Source: JBOCEF01 sp047610385
GTDB taxonomy: Bacteria; Pseudomonadota; Alphaproteobacteria; Rhodobacterales; Rhodobacteraceae
NCBI GenBank assembly: GCA_047610385.1
Contig: JBLGAC010000068.1
Location: forward strand, 1 to 14,997
DNA length: 14,997 bases
Direction: 5' to 3'
In this document: positions 1 through 8,007 of the stretch, one piece after another
How positions within the stretch are numbered: the first letter of the stretch is position 1
Layout of the letters: each line of letters begins with the position of its first letter
The notes under the pieces: generated by a model
What the model was told of the DNA's origin: nothing
The model's database searches: none
What the model saw: the letters and a program-made list of their open reading frames with translations, nothing else
Position numbers and translations under genes: made by a program

Positions 1-1
1 G

Positions 2-124
2 ATGGGCTTGCTGAAACAGTTTCGCCGCGTCGCCACCCGCTACGACAAGACCGCCGAAAGCTTCCTTAGCTTCGTCCAACTTGCCGCCATCCATCGCTGG
101 ATGCGCTTTGTCCACACGGCCTAA
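2..124 (+). CDS. IS5-family transposase, C-terminal end (cut by window edge)
   Basis: The first 40 codons visible end in TAA and read MGLLKQFRRVATRYDK, then TAESFLSFVQLAAIHRWMRF and VHTA. The RRVATRYDKTA stretch followed by a hydrophobic FLxFVQLAAI segment is the typical C-terminus of IS5-family DDE transposases (DDE_Tnp_1 fold), just after the catalytic Glu. Only this tail is in the window, so whether the gene is intact upstream cannot be judged. The ATG at position 2 is probably internal rather than the true start. It lies about 40 bp left of another IS5-family element on the same strand, so two mobile elements are stacked here. Confidence 0.8.
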   Translation: MGLLKQFRRVATRYDKTAESFLSFVQLAAIHRWMRFVHTA

Positions 125-745
125 TAAAGCGGGAGTAAGGTCTCAAGGATCATACTTATATTTTCTGAGAGCCCAACCCGAAAAGACCTGTTAGATTTCC
201 GTAGGTTATGATTACATTCGTTTGCGAGACTGGATGAAGTCGCCGATGGCCTGGACTGAGACCGCTCGCCGGGATCATGCCCGGCGAGGCCGCCGCTATT
301 CAAGTGACCTGACGGATCGGGAGTGGGCGTTGATCGCGCCGCTTTTGCCCGGTCCCCGGCGCCTTGGCCGTCCGCGCACGACGGACCTTCGCGACGTGGT
401 CGACGCGATCTATTACATCGCCGCGACCGGCTGCCAGCGGAGCCTGCTGCCGCGGGATTTCCCGCCCTTCACCACCGTGCAGCGCTATTTTTACGACTGG
501 CGGAACGGCGGCCTGCTGCGCGCCATCAACCATCTGATGGTCATGGCCGCGCGGGAGCTGGAAGGGCCGGACCCAGCCCCTCGGCGGGCGTTATCGACAG
601 CCAGAGCGTGAAAACCACTGAAAGCGGCGGCCCGCGGGGCTTCGGCGCCGGGAAACGGATCAAAGGCCGCAAGCGGCATATCGTGACCAACACGCTGGGC
701 CTGATGGTCGGCGCCGTGGTTCATTCGGCTGGCGTGCAGGACCGC

Positions 746-784
746 CCCTCTCGGCGTTTGCATGCAAACGCCTGCCGGGCAGCG
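746..784 (+). repeat. Palindromic mini-element 1 (39 bp, perfect hairpin)
   Basis: This is extra DNA compared with the normal IS5 transposase reading ...VQDR|DGAPM.... It begins CCCTCTC, carries the perfect 20-bp palindrome GGCGTTTGCATGCAAACGCC at 753-772, and ends TGCCGGGCAGCG just before GACG. The outer CCC and GGG can pair, flanking a 4x4 internal loop and a 10-bp stem. Its 39 bp keep the frame and add 13 residues (PSRRLHANACRAA). Copy B of the IS lacks an insertion at this site, so the pre-insertion state is visible within the window. Confidence 0.85.
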
Positions 785-850
785 GACGGGGCGCCGATGG
801 TCCTGCGTTCGATACGCAAAAGCTGGCCCTGGCTGCGGCACGTTTTCGCC

Positions 851-888
851 CCCACTCGGTGAATGTGCCATTCGCCTGCCGGGCAATG
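851..888 (+). repeat. Palindromic mini-element 2 (38 bp)
   Basis: The insertion splits the conserved transposase segment HVFA|DGGYAG just before the GAC codon of a catalytic Asp. It begins CCCACTCGG, has an 8-bp stem GGTGAATG / CATTCGCC (one G-T pair) and ends CCTGCCGGGCAATG. Its layout and right end match mini-element 1. At 38 bp it breaks the frame, and it also brings an in-frame TGA. IS copy B carries a 39-bp relative at exactly this site. Confidence 0.85.
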
Positions 889-1179
889 GACGGCGGCTAT
901 GCCGGGCCGAAACTGCGTGGCGCCCTGAAGGGCGAGGGCGATTGGCGGATCGAGATCATCAAGCGGTCTGACGCCGCCCGTGGCTTCAAGGTTCTGCCAC
1001 GCCGGTGGTTGGTTGAACGGACCGATCCCTGGCTCGGGCGATGCCGCCGTCTGGCGAAGGACTGGGAGGCGTCCATTCCCAGCGCCGAGGCATGGCTCCT
1101 GATCGCCCATATCCGCATTATGATCAGGCGCTTGGCGCAATATCACGCAGGACCCGTCGAATTATGAGCCGGCTCTGAG

Positions 1180-2792
1180 GGCCAACTTCTTGCTGGCTTG
1201 CGAAAAATGAAAATGACACCAACGCCTTGCAGATGGCCGTGTGATGGGCTGAGGGCTCGGGCATCCGGGCAATCTGCATCGATTGCGCTCAAAAAATGCT
1301 ATGCGCGGTGGGCCATGGTATTGCCCGAAATCGGGCTGGGCCGAGCGGTGATGTGAAAGATGCTGGCCAAGACGCGCAGTTTGGGAAGATCCGCCAGCGT
1401 CGCGGAAGTGCGCGCTTTGGGGAGGGGCGCTCTTGATCGCTGAGTGTAGGAGGGTGGAGCAACGTATGTCCAAGATACCGTTGCTCTGGTTCCAAATTTG
1501 CCAAAAATTCGTTTGAATTTTCTGGGTGTTAACCAAATAATAAATGGAAATTTATGGCTGTCGCACAAAAATAGCTTTAAATATCGTGTGAATGATTGTG
1601 AATCTTTATCTGAATTTAGGCTTATATAATAAGAAATTATTGAATATAAAAGAATTAATTAAAAGCGAGGTTGTGCAAGTTTCGAATAAAATTAGATGAT
1701 TTTTAATTTAGCATATCTTGTGCGAGAATGGATTTAGTGTGGTAAGTGAATAAATTTTCCGCCTCATATCCGAAAAAATTAGGTAGATAAATGTACAATC
1801 TGTAAATTTTCCTACCATCGCGCGTAAGCAGCGGAAATTTTTTATTTATAGGTATAAATTAGAATTTATATATCCATATTCTTTATTAAAAAAAATACTG
1901 CCCCTGTACCGCAGTACTGGCAATAACAGAAGGTACGTGCGTTAGCATAGCGGCGTGGATGGCACGCTATCGCCAGACGCGGTGCCAAGTGGCGTTGGGC
2001 GCGGTCGGCGCGCAGGGCTGGACCTCTGCCAAATTCGGGAAGGCCATGGGGTGCCTTGCGTGATGCGTTCAATGCTCATCCGTTGGCTAAGGATGCCAGG
2101 GTCCGGTGGAGCGAAAGGGCGATCAGGCGCGGGTCGCAGCTCACAACAGACTGGACTTTGTGCTGGCCGACCTAAGCAAAATTATCGACAAAGGTGATGC
2201 AACTGCGCGCGCAAGGCAGATCAGTGGCGACGAGAAGGCGGCGATCAAAATCCGCACCTTGCCGTTTCACGGCAGGCTGTGGGGACGACATATCTGGGGG
2301 GGGGTGATGAGGCCGTCTGCCTCCCGCCTTGGCTAAGGATACAGTAGCTTTTGGGCCTGTGGCTGGTTCGCCGTGCTGATCGGGCCCGATGCACGTTTCA
2401 AGGACGCCCTGAACCTGGAATGCGCCGATTGTTGTCTGGTGACCGTCGATGCAAGCCGTTGCAGGGCAGCGCGAACCATGACCATCGCCCGCTGCACCCC
2501 CACCTGCCTGACTGCATCGAGCCCGAGGTGGGGCCTTTGCCGGGGGGGCAGAGGGGCGGCCCCAGGACGACGTCAAAATGGCCAGCGAGTCCGTCCTCAG
2601 GGCGCAGCTGGTTTGGCTGGCGCTGTGACGGCAAAAACGCGCTTGGTCAGCACGCCCTGCGCCACACTTATGCGTTCGTGCAAGGCCAAGCAGGCGTCAC
2701 CATGGAGGAGGTCATAAACGCGGAGATGTTGTGCGCCATCGCAGCTTCATCCCCTCTCCCGCAACCGAGGCTGCGATGTGGGCGGTCGAGGA
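1180..2792. other. Gene-free stretch with AT-rich core between two inverted IS copies
   Basis: I find no recognisable gene here. Open frames exist on both strands (for example 2351-2830 plus and 2172-2576 minus), but none has a ribosome site, a known domain or a convincing protein composition. The part from about 1545 to 1900 is very AT-rich compared with the rest of the window (13 G/C in the 60 bases 1621-1680). It contains a direct repeat TAAATTTTCC (1751-1760 and 1803-1812) and a nearby imperfect inverse GCGGAAATTT (1831-1840). The part from 1900 to 2790 returns to high GC and holds a run of nine G (2296-2304). It may be decayed foreign DNA trapped between the two oppositely oriented IS copies; that is inference. 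Confidence 0.6.
2737..2778. repeat. Inverted repeat, 12-bp arms
   Basis: CATCGCAGCTTC (2737-2748) faces GAGGCTGCGATG (2767-2778) across an 18-nt loop. The arms pair over 12 positions with one G-T pair. The repeat sits 15 bp outside the proposed end of IS copy B. There is no T-run after either arm, so it is not a standard terminator. Its role is unknown. Confidence 0.6.
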
Positions 2793-2805
2793 TTTGGAGC
2801 CCGAC

Positions 2806-3447
2806 CTATAGGTATACCAACCCCGCGTGAAGTTGCGCCAAGCGCCTGATTTGAATGCGGATATGAGAGATCAGGAGCCACCCCTCGGCGCCCGCGACGA
2901 AGGCTTCCCAGTCCTTTGTTTGGTGTCGGATCGTTTGATGATCTGGATCCGCCAGTCGCCCTCGTCTTTCAGGGCGGTGTGCAGCTTCGGTTCTGCGCAG
3001 CCGCCGTCCAGTGCCCGGCAAGGCGAATGGACGAGTTGCCGACAGGGCGCGATGACGTGGCGCAGCTACGGCCAGCTTGTGCGGATATTGGCGCCCCGTT
3101 GTGGTCCTGCACGTCGGCCAGATGCACGACTGCGGCGACCATCAGGCCGAGGGTGTCGGTCACGATGTGACGCTTGTGGCCTTTGATCAGTTTCCCGCAT
3201 CAAAGCCGCATCGGGTGCCGATCATGCCCGCTGAAAGACCGGCTCCGCACGTCCAGTTCGCACGCCGTCATCACCAACAGGGGGTTGATCAAATGCCAAA
3301 GGCCGGCGTTTCGCCCGTTATAGAAATAACGCTGCAGCCGCGAACGGTGGGAAATCACGCGCAAGCAGGCGCCACTGGCAGCCGGCAATGGCGATGTATT
3401 GGATCGCGTCGATCACATCGCGCGGCTCCGTCGTGCGGGAGTGGCCG
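2806..3447 (-). pseudogene. IS5-family transposase remnant with internal deletion
   Basis: Reading the minus strand gives DVIDAIQYIAIAGCQWRLLA, then a frame change near the FFPPF region, YFYNGRNAGLWHLINPLLVM, and HIVTDTLGLMVAAVVHLADV. It continues through a 39-bp insertion at 3009-3047 into DGGCAEPKLHTALKDEGDWR and IQIIKRSDTK. There it jumps straight to DWEAFVAGAEGWLLISHIRI. The roughly 30 residues that copy A has at this point (the RRWLVERT segment with the catalytic Glu) are deleted, so the protein would be dead even without the frameshifts. The GVIDSQSVK segment carrying the first Asp is also not recognisable. Confidence 0.8.
3009..3047 (-). repeat. Palindromic mini-element 4 (39 bp, minus strand)
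   Basis: Read on the minus strand it begins CCCTGTCGGC, contains CCATTCGCC as in mini-element 2, and ends TTGCCGGGCACTG directly before GACGGCGGC. It interrupts the transposase at HVIA|DGG, the same codon junction as mini-element 2 in copy A. It is in frame and adds PCRQLVHSPCRAL. Its left stem arm no longer pairs well with the right arm, so the hairpin has decayed. Confidence 0.8.
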
Positions 3448-3660
3448 AGACGTCGCGGGCGCGGCGGACGCGGTGCCGTCCAGTGTCGCAATCAGATAAA
3501 GTTACAACCTGCTGAGATCGCTTAATAATCTTCAGGATGGATTTTCCGATGCCCGTGGGTGGGCAGCCGCCCTTTTCCCACCGTCTTTCCCAAATCCATT
3601 TTTTACAAGCAGCCCCACAAGCCATTGCTTCGATTGTGCCCGCGAGGCCCGCGCCTTGGG
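3448..3660. other. Intergenic stretch downstream of the SDR gene
   Basis: No gene is supported here. Short inverted repeats are present: GGTGGG / CCCACC around 3555-3581, and GGGCAGCCGCCC followed by TTTT around 3558-3573. The T-run lies on the plus strand, whereas the neighbouring genes are on the minus strand. I therefore do not call a terminator for the purF operon. Any 5' remainder of IS copy B has decayed beyond recognition. Confidence 0.45.
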
Positions 3661-4350
3661 TCAGTCTTTCAGTGCGGCGGCGATGGCGGCTGTGATGCCT
3701 GCGGCGACTTCGTCGGGATGGGCCATGCCGGCGCGGTCCTCGCCTGGGCGAAAGCGGGCGCGCAAGCTGGTGGGCATGGCGGGCGGCGAGGGGCGCAGGA
3801 TCGTTAGCGGGGTGTTCGCCGTTTCAAGCGCCCAATTGGCGGCGAAAACACCACCAGCGGCCTTGCTTGCTTCATACACGCCGTGAAAACGGCCTGCGTT
3901 GACCTTATCGTCGGGAAACACCGCGACGCCGCGCGGGGCGGCGCGCAGCAGCGGGTCCATGCACCGGATCAGGCGCTGCACGCCGCGTGCGTTGACCGCG
4001 AAGGCTTTGTCCAGATCCTTGGCATCGCCATGCTCTGCCGGAGACAGGGGGGGCGCGTTCACCGCACAGTTCACCAGAACATCAAGCCGCCCCCATCGCT
4101 GGTGGATGGCGGCGCCCAGACGCTCCAACGCCGGATCGTCGGTGATGTCGGCGGGAACCAGCGTGACGGTGGGGCCGCCGAGGCCGCGGATTTCATCGTC
4201 CAGTTCCTCAAGCGCGCCGGAGGTGCGGGCCATGGCGATCACCTCAGCGCCGCCTGCGCCCAGATTGCGGGCGATGGCGCGGCCGAGGCCCCGCGACGCG
4301 CCAACAACCAGCGCGACGCGGCCGTGGAACGGGGCGTTTGCCGCGCTCAT
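3661..4350 (-). CDS. SDR-like (short-chain dehydrogenase/reductase) protein, atypical active site
   Basis: A 229-residue Rossmann-fold protein. The nucleotide-binding loop is GASRGLG (residues 17-23), NCAVNAPP (94-101) replaces the usual NNAG, and AVNARG (119-123 region) holds the conserved Asn. YEASK (159-163) gives the active-site Tyr and Lys. The catalytic Ser expected about 13 residues before Tyr159 is absent; that place reads VFPDDKVNAGRF. The start ATG was chosen because it overlaps the purF stop as ATGA and precedes the Rossmann motif by about 15 residues. A longer frame would run far into purF. Similar SDR-like proteins next to purF are, from my recollection, common in Rhodobacteraceae. 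Substrate and activity are unknown, and loss of Ser suggests altered or lost redox chemistry. Confidence 0.88.
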   Translation of the reverse strand: MSAANAPFHGRVALVVGASRGLGRAIARNLGAGGAEVIAMARTSGALEELDDEIRGLGGPTVTLVPADITDDPALERLGAAIHQRWGRLDVLVNCAVNAPPLSPAEHGDAKDLDKAFAVNARGVQRLIRCMDPLLRAAPRGVAVFPDDKVNAGRFHGVYEASKAAGGVFAANWALETANTPLTILRPSPPAMPTSLRARFRPGEDRAGMAHPDEVAAGITAAIAAALKD

Positions 4351-5843
4351 GCCTTTACCGTGGCGCGGGGGGGCTGGGCGGGGATCTTGCCTTTCTCGAT
4401 CATGTCCGAGGGCGGGATCGGGTATTCGCCTGAGAAGCACGCGTCGCAATATTGCGGGTTGGCGTTGTCGCGTTTTTCTTCGCCCATCGCGCGGTAAAGC
4501 CCGTCGAGCGAGATGAACCGCAGGCTGTCCACGTCCAGATGTGCGCGCATCTGTTCCTCGGTCATGTGGCTGGCCAGCAGCTTGTCGCGGTCAGGCGTGT
4601 CGACGCCGTAAAAGCACGGCCATTGGGTCGGGGGCGATGCGATGCGGAAATGAACCTCTGCCGCGCCGGCGTCGATCATCATTTCCTTGATCTTGATGGA
4701 GGTCGTGCCGCGCACCACCGAATCGTCCACCAGCACAATGCGCTTGCCGCGGATCAGCGCCCGGTTGGGGTTCAGTTTCAGGCGCACACCCATGTTGCGG
4801 ATCTGCTCTGACGGCTCGATGAAGGTGCGGCCCATGTATTGGTTGCGGATGATGCCCATTGCATACGGAATGCCGGATTCTTGGGAATATCCGATCGCCG
4901 CGGGGGTGCCGCTGTCGGGCACGGGACAGACCAGATCGGCCACCACCGGGGCCTCACGCGCCAGTTCCACACCGATGCGGCGGCGCGATTCATAGACCGA
5001 TTTGCCGTCGATCACGCTGTCAGGGCGTGAGAAATAGATATGTTCAAACACGCAGAACCGTGACGGCGCAGGTTCGAACGGGCGCGAGGATTCGACCCCC
5101 CCCGCCTCAGTGATGATCACCATTTCGCCGGGATCAATGTCACGGACATAGTCCGCGCCGCAGATGTCGAGGGCGCAGGTCTCAGACGCCAACGCCCAGC
5201 CGTCCCCAAGACGCCCCAGCACCAGCGGGCGCACGCCCATCGGGTCGCGCACGCCGATCAGCTTGGTGCGGGTCAGGGCGATAACCGAAAACGCACCTTC
5301 GACGCGGCGCAGCGCCTCCTTCATCCGCTCAGGGATGTTGGGCTGGAAGCCGCGGGCCATCAGGTGGACAATCGCTTCGGTGTCGGACGACGACTGAAAG
5401 ATCGAACCGCGTTCCGTCAGCGCCCGGCGCAGGGCCGCGGCGTTGGTCAGGTTGCCATTATGGGCGATGGCGCAGCCACCCATGGCGAATTCAGCGTAAA
5501 GCGGCTGCACATCGCGGATCGCCGTATGGCCTTTGGCACCGGACGTGGAATAGCGCACATGCCCGATGCCGAGACGGCCGGGCAGCTGCTCTATCGTTTC
5601 GCGTTCGGTGAAGTTGTCGCGCACATAACCAAGACGCCGGACAGAGTTGAAGCCTGCGGTGGCTTCGTAGGTCACGATGCCGCCTGCTTCCTGCCCGCGG
5701 TGCTGAAGGGCATGAAGGCCAAGGGCGATGAACGTGGCGGCGTCGGCCACCCCGATCGTGCCAAAGAGGCCGCATTCTTCCCTGAGTTTGTCGTCGTCGT
5801 GATCAAACGGGCTGGCGGGCATGCGGAGGGTCGAGAGAGGCAT
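4347..5843 (-). CDS. purF: Amidophosphoribosyltransferase (glutamine PRPP amidotransferase)
   Basis: A 498-residue enzyme catalysing the first committed step of purine synthesis: PRPP plus glutamine to phosphoribosylamine. The N-terminal class II glutaminase domain has nucleophile Cys24 in REECGLFG (a 23-residue leader would have to be removed), HVRYST around Arg97, AHNGN at 128-131 and SSDTE at 152-156. The C-terminal phosphoribosyltransferase domain has the PRPP loop VLVDDSVVRGTT (370-381). Cys264, Cys410, Cys466 and Cys469 sit in contexts matching the [4Fe-4S] ligands of the Bacillus subtilis-type enzyme (FCVFE, PCFYG, YCDAC). The start at 5843 has GGAG 8 nt upstream; a second ATG seven codons later has none. 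It lies 93 bp after cvpA, a gap containing eight G in a row at 5875-5882, and overlaps the SDR gene by ATGA. Confidence 0.97.
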   Translation of the reverse strand: MPLSTLRMPASPFDHDDDKLREECGLFGTIGVADAATFIALGLHALQHRGQEAGGIVTYEATAGFNSVRRLGYVRDNFTERETIEQLPGRLGIGHVRYSTSGAKGHTAIRDVQPLYAEFAMGGCAIAHNGNLTNAAALRRALTERGSIFQSSSDTEAIVHLMARGFQPNIPERMKEALRRVEGAFSVIALTRTKLIGVRDPMGVRPLVLGRLGDGWALASETCALDICGADYVRDIDPGEMVIITEAGGVESSRPFEPAPSRFCVFEHIYFSRPDSVIDGKSVYESRRRIGVELAREAPVVADLVCPVPDSGTPAAIGYSQESGIPYAMGIIRNQYMGRTFIEPSEQIRNMGVRLKLNPNRALIRGKRIVLVDDSVVRGTTSIKIKEMMIDAGAAEVHFRIASPPTQWPCFYGVDTPDRDKLLASHMTEEQMRAHLDVDSLRFISLDGLYRAMGEEKRDNANPQYCDACFSGEYPIPPSDMIEKGKIPAQPPRATVKA

Positions 5844-5936
5844 TGGGCGCGCTCCGTTGTGCGGTGCGATATCCGGGGGGGGTCACGCGGTGTATAGGCG
5901 CCCGCGGATGCGGTGTCACCTCCTCGTCATGTCACA

Positions 5937-6533
5937 TCACGTGGCCGATGCGGGCGCGGCGTCGTCCATCAGCCCCGGCACGCCGCCGCATTCAAGCATC
6001 AGGGTGTTGATCGGCCCGGCCAGCCATGACGGCACACCACTGGGCAACGCCTCCATCAAGATTGCGGCTGATTGTTCGATCAGCACCACTGAGCGCGCCT
6101 GATCAATCGCTTCGATGCGGTCGGCGGGCGGCACGATCTGGCTGTAGATCAGCCACACCACCGACACCAGCGCCAGCCCCCGCGCCACGCCGAACACAAA
6201 GCCCAGCCCGCGGTCGAGCACGCCAAGCGGGCTGTCTTGCACGGCGCCGGAAAACAGCGGCGTAAAGATGGAAATCACGATCAGCCCGATCGCAAACACC
6301 ACTGCAAAGGACGCGAGCTTTGAAAGCGCGCATTTCCCGGCCAGCAAAGGCCCGACAGCAGGGATTTCATGCAGCAGCGGCTCGGCATAGCCCGCTAGAT
6401 ACAGCGCGGCGAGGCCTGCCAGGATCCAGCCGCCGATCGCCAGCGCTTCGCGCGTGAAGCCGCGGGACCAGGCCAGCATGCCCGACACCAGAAGGATGAG
6501 CGCGACAATCCCGTCGGCAATGGTGAAGTCCAT
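5937..6533 (-). CDS. cvpA: CvpA family membrane protein
   Basis: A 198-residue inner-membrane protein of the CvpA (colicin V production) family. Hydrophobic segments lie near residues 5-20, 28-48, 70-92 and 108-132. The segment SRGFTREAL (23-31) after the first helix and LGVLDRGLGFVFGVARGL (103-120) are typical of the family, which usually is 160-200 residues. Its molecular role is not settled; in E. coli cvpA precedes purF in the same operon and is linked to colicin V export and envelope integrity. Here too it lies directly upstream of purF. GAGG lies about 11 nt before the ATG. The 97-bp gap to radA has a 5-bp hairpin CCCCG/CGGGG (6596-6612) without a T-run. Confidence 0.93.
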   Translation of the reverse strand: MDFTIADGIVALILLVSGMLAWSRGFTREALAIGGWILAGLAALYLAGYAEPLLHEIPAVGPLLAGKCALSKLASFAVVFAIGLIVISIFTPLFSGAVQDSPLGVLDRGLGFVFGVARGLALVSVVWLIYSQIVPPADRIEAIDQARSVVLIEQSAAILMEALPSGVPSWLAGPINTLMLECGGVPGLMDDAAPASAT

Positions 6534-6630
6534 GGATACGCTTTCCTCTCATGCCCCGGCGCGCTGATGATGCGCGGTGCGGGCCGTCCCGGCGTCCCCG
6601 AAATGCGCGGGGGGCCATGGTTGCTACGTA

Positions 6631-8001
6631 TCAGCCATTTGTGAACGCATGTTCGATGAACCCGGCGAGGTCATCGATTCGCGTCACTTTCATGCCAGAT
6701 TTTTCCCCCCGCTTCACCTGCGAAGGCGCAATGGCTGAGGTGAAGCCGAGCTTGGCGGCCTCCTTCAACCGCAGATCGGCCTGAGACACCGCGCGGATCG
6801 CGCCTGACAGACTGATTTCACCGAACACCACGCCTTCGGGCGGCAGGGGCTTGTCGCGCAGCGCCGACAAAAGCGCCGCGGCGACCGCCAGATCTGCCGC
6901 CGGTTCATTGATGCGCATGCCGCCTGCGATGTTCAGGTGCACATCCATCTGGGCGAGCGATATGCCGCAGCGCGCTTCGAGCACCGCAAGGATCATCGCC
7001 AGACGCGCGCTGTCCCAGCCCACCACCGCACGGCGCGGCGTGCCCAGCGACGACGTGGCCACCAGCGCCTGAATTTCAACCAGCACCGGGCGGGTGCCTT
7101 CGAGGCCGGCAAACACCGCCGATCCGGACGCGCCGCGTTCCCGTTCATTCAAAAACAGCGCTGATGGGTTGGTGACCTGAATAAGACCGCGGCCGGTCAT
7201 TTCGAACACACCGATTTCGCCAGCGGGGCCGAAGCGGTTTTTGACGCTGCGCAGGATGCGGAACTGGTGGCCACGCTCACCCTCGAAATAGACCGTGGCG
7301 TCGACCATGTGTTCGACCACGCGTGGCCCGGCGATCTGACCGTCCTTGGTGACGTGGCCCACCAGAATCACCGCCGTGCCGCGCCGCTTGGCAAAGCTGA
7401 CCAATTCATGCGCCGCCGCGCGAACCTGCGACACGCTGCCCGGCGCGCTTTCGACATTGTCGACCCACATGGTTTGAATTGAATCGATGATCGCAACGTC
7501 GGGGCGGTCTTCGTCCAAGGTGGTCAGCACGTCGCGCAGGTTGGTTTCAGCGGCCAGCAGCACCGGGGTTTCGGCAAGGCCAAGGCGCGCGGCGCGCATG
7601 CGGATCTGGGCAACGGCTTCTTCGCCCGACACATAAACCACGGACGCGCCAGTCTGCGCATAGGCCGCGGCGGCTTGCAGCAGCAGCGTGGATTTGCCAA
7701 TGCCGGGATCGCCGCCGATCAGCACCGCGGATGCAGGCACCAGCCCGCCGCCGAGCACGCGGTCAAGCTCTGCCACCCCGGTCACCATGCGCGGCGGGGC
7801 AGGTTCGGTGCCCGACAGGGCCGACAGCGTCACGCGGCGGCCGCGCGCCGCGCCCAGCGTTTTGCCCGCAGGACCGGCGGCCGAAAGCGCTTGCTGTTCT
7901 TCGACGCTGTTCCACGCGCCGCAGGCGTCGCAGCGCCCGGCCCATTTGGTGCTGAGGGCACCGCAGCCATTGCAGACGAAATTTGATGATTTCTTGGCCA
8001 T
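6631..8001 (-). CDS. radA: DNA repair protein RadA (Sms)
   Basis: A 456-residue cytoplasmic ATPase that drives branch migration of recombination intermediates, working with RecA. An N-terminal zinc finger has Cys10, Cys13, Cys24 and Cys27. The RecA-like core has Walker A GGDPGIGKST (96-105), Walker B-like VAIIDSIQTM (169-178) and the RadA signature KNRFG (254-258). The C-terminal half is the Lon-protease-like domain, with LNIAGGMRINEPAADLAVA (356-374). The length is normal for the family. The start lies 6 nt downstream of the stop of the small membrane protein gene, so translation is probably coupled; a Shine-Dalgarno sequence is weak. Confidence 0.97.
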   Translation of the reverse strand: MAKKSSNFVCNGCGALSTKWAGRCDACGAWNSVEEQQALSAAGPAGKTLGAARGRRVTLSALSGTEPAPPRMVTGVAELDRVLGGGLVPASAVLIGGDPGIGKSTLLLQAAAAYAQTGASVVYVSGEEAVAQIRMRAARLGLAETPVLLAAETNLRDVLTTLDEDRPDVAIIDSIQTMWVDNVESAPGSVSQVRAAAHELVSFAKRRGTAVILVGHVTKDGQIAGPRVVEHMVDATVYFEGERGHQFRILRSVKNRFGPAGEIGVFEMTGRGLIQVTNPSALFLNERERGASGSAVFAGLEGTRPVLVEIQALVATSSLGTPRRAVVGWDSARLAMILAVLEARCGISLAQMDVHLNIAGGMRINEPAADLAVAAALLSALRDKPLPPEGVVFGEISLSGAIRAVSQADLRLKEAAKLGFTSAIAPSQVKRGEKSGMKVTRIDDLAGFIEHAFTNG

Positions 8002-8007
8002 ATCCGA

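Larger units (their letters stand above)
246..1167 (+). pseudogene. IS5-family transposase, broken by a frameshift and two palindromic insertions
   Basis: Three reading frames together rebuild one DDE transposase. The N-terminal part (MAWTETARR, SSDLTDREWALIAPLLPGP, GCQRSLLPRDFPPFTTVQRY) is read from 246 to about 570. A one-base loss near 565-580 shifts the frame. The second part carries VIDSQSVKTTESGG (first catalytic Asp) and KGRKRHIVTNTLGLMVGAVV. It runs through a 39-bp in-frame insertion (746-784) and ends at a TGA inside a 38-bp insertion (851-888). The third frame continues DGGYAGPKLRGAL (second Asp) and LVERTDPWLGRCRRLAKDWE (catalytic Glu), ending at 1165-1167. Such transposases are usually about 270-280 residues, and this copy would be that long without the insertions. 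It cannot make a full-length product as read. Confidence 0.88.
165..1179 (+). mobile_element. IS5-family insertion sequence, degenerate copy A
   Basis: The element surrounds a broken IS5-family transposase. Proposed ends are CTGAGAGCC at 165-173 and GGCTCTGAG at 1171-1179, inverted repeats matching at 8 of 9 positions. The related copy B also has GGGCTC just after its stop codon, which supports the right-hand end. I see no convincing target duplication. The element is about 1.0 kb and includes two small palindromic insertions of 39 and 38 bp. The ends are inferred; the transposase identity is firm. Confidence 0.65.
2793..3447 (-). mobile_element. IS5-family insertion sequence, degenerate copy B
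   Basis: This is a diverged and shortened relative of copy A in the opposite orientation. Homology runs from about 3447 (GHSRTTEPRDVIDAI, matching GRPRTTDLRDVVDAI of copy A) to the C-terminal IRRLAQLHAGLVYL and stop, then a GGGCTC end at about 2793-2800. The 5' part encoding the SDLTDREWAL region is missing or unrecognisable. The 5' boundary is therefore approximate. Confidence 0.65.

Noticed and set aside
1162..1536. Minus-strand open frame of 124 codons between the IS copy and the AT-rich core
   Set aside because: It runs into the IS end, has no start signal and matches no family I know.
2351..2830. Plus-strand open frame of 159 codons, with a HALRHTYAF stretch faintly like tyrosine recombinases
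   Set aside because: In integrases HxLRHT is followed by a recognisable helix and later motifs, which are missing here. No upstream catalytic Arg region or ribosome site is visible.
3555..3581. Hairpins near 3555-3581 as terminator of the purF operon
   Set aside because: The only T-run follows on the plus strand, opposite to the operon, and the stems are short.
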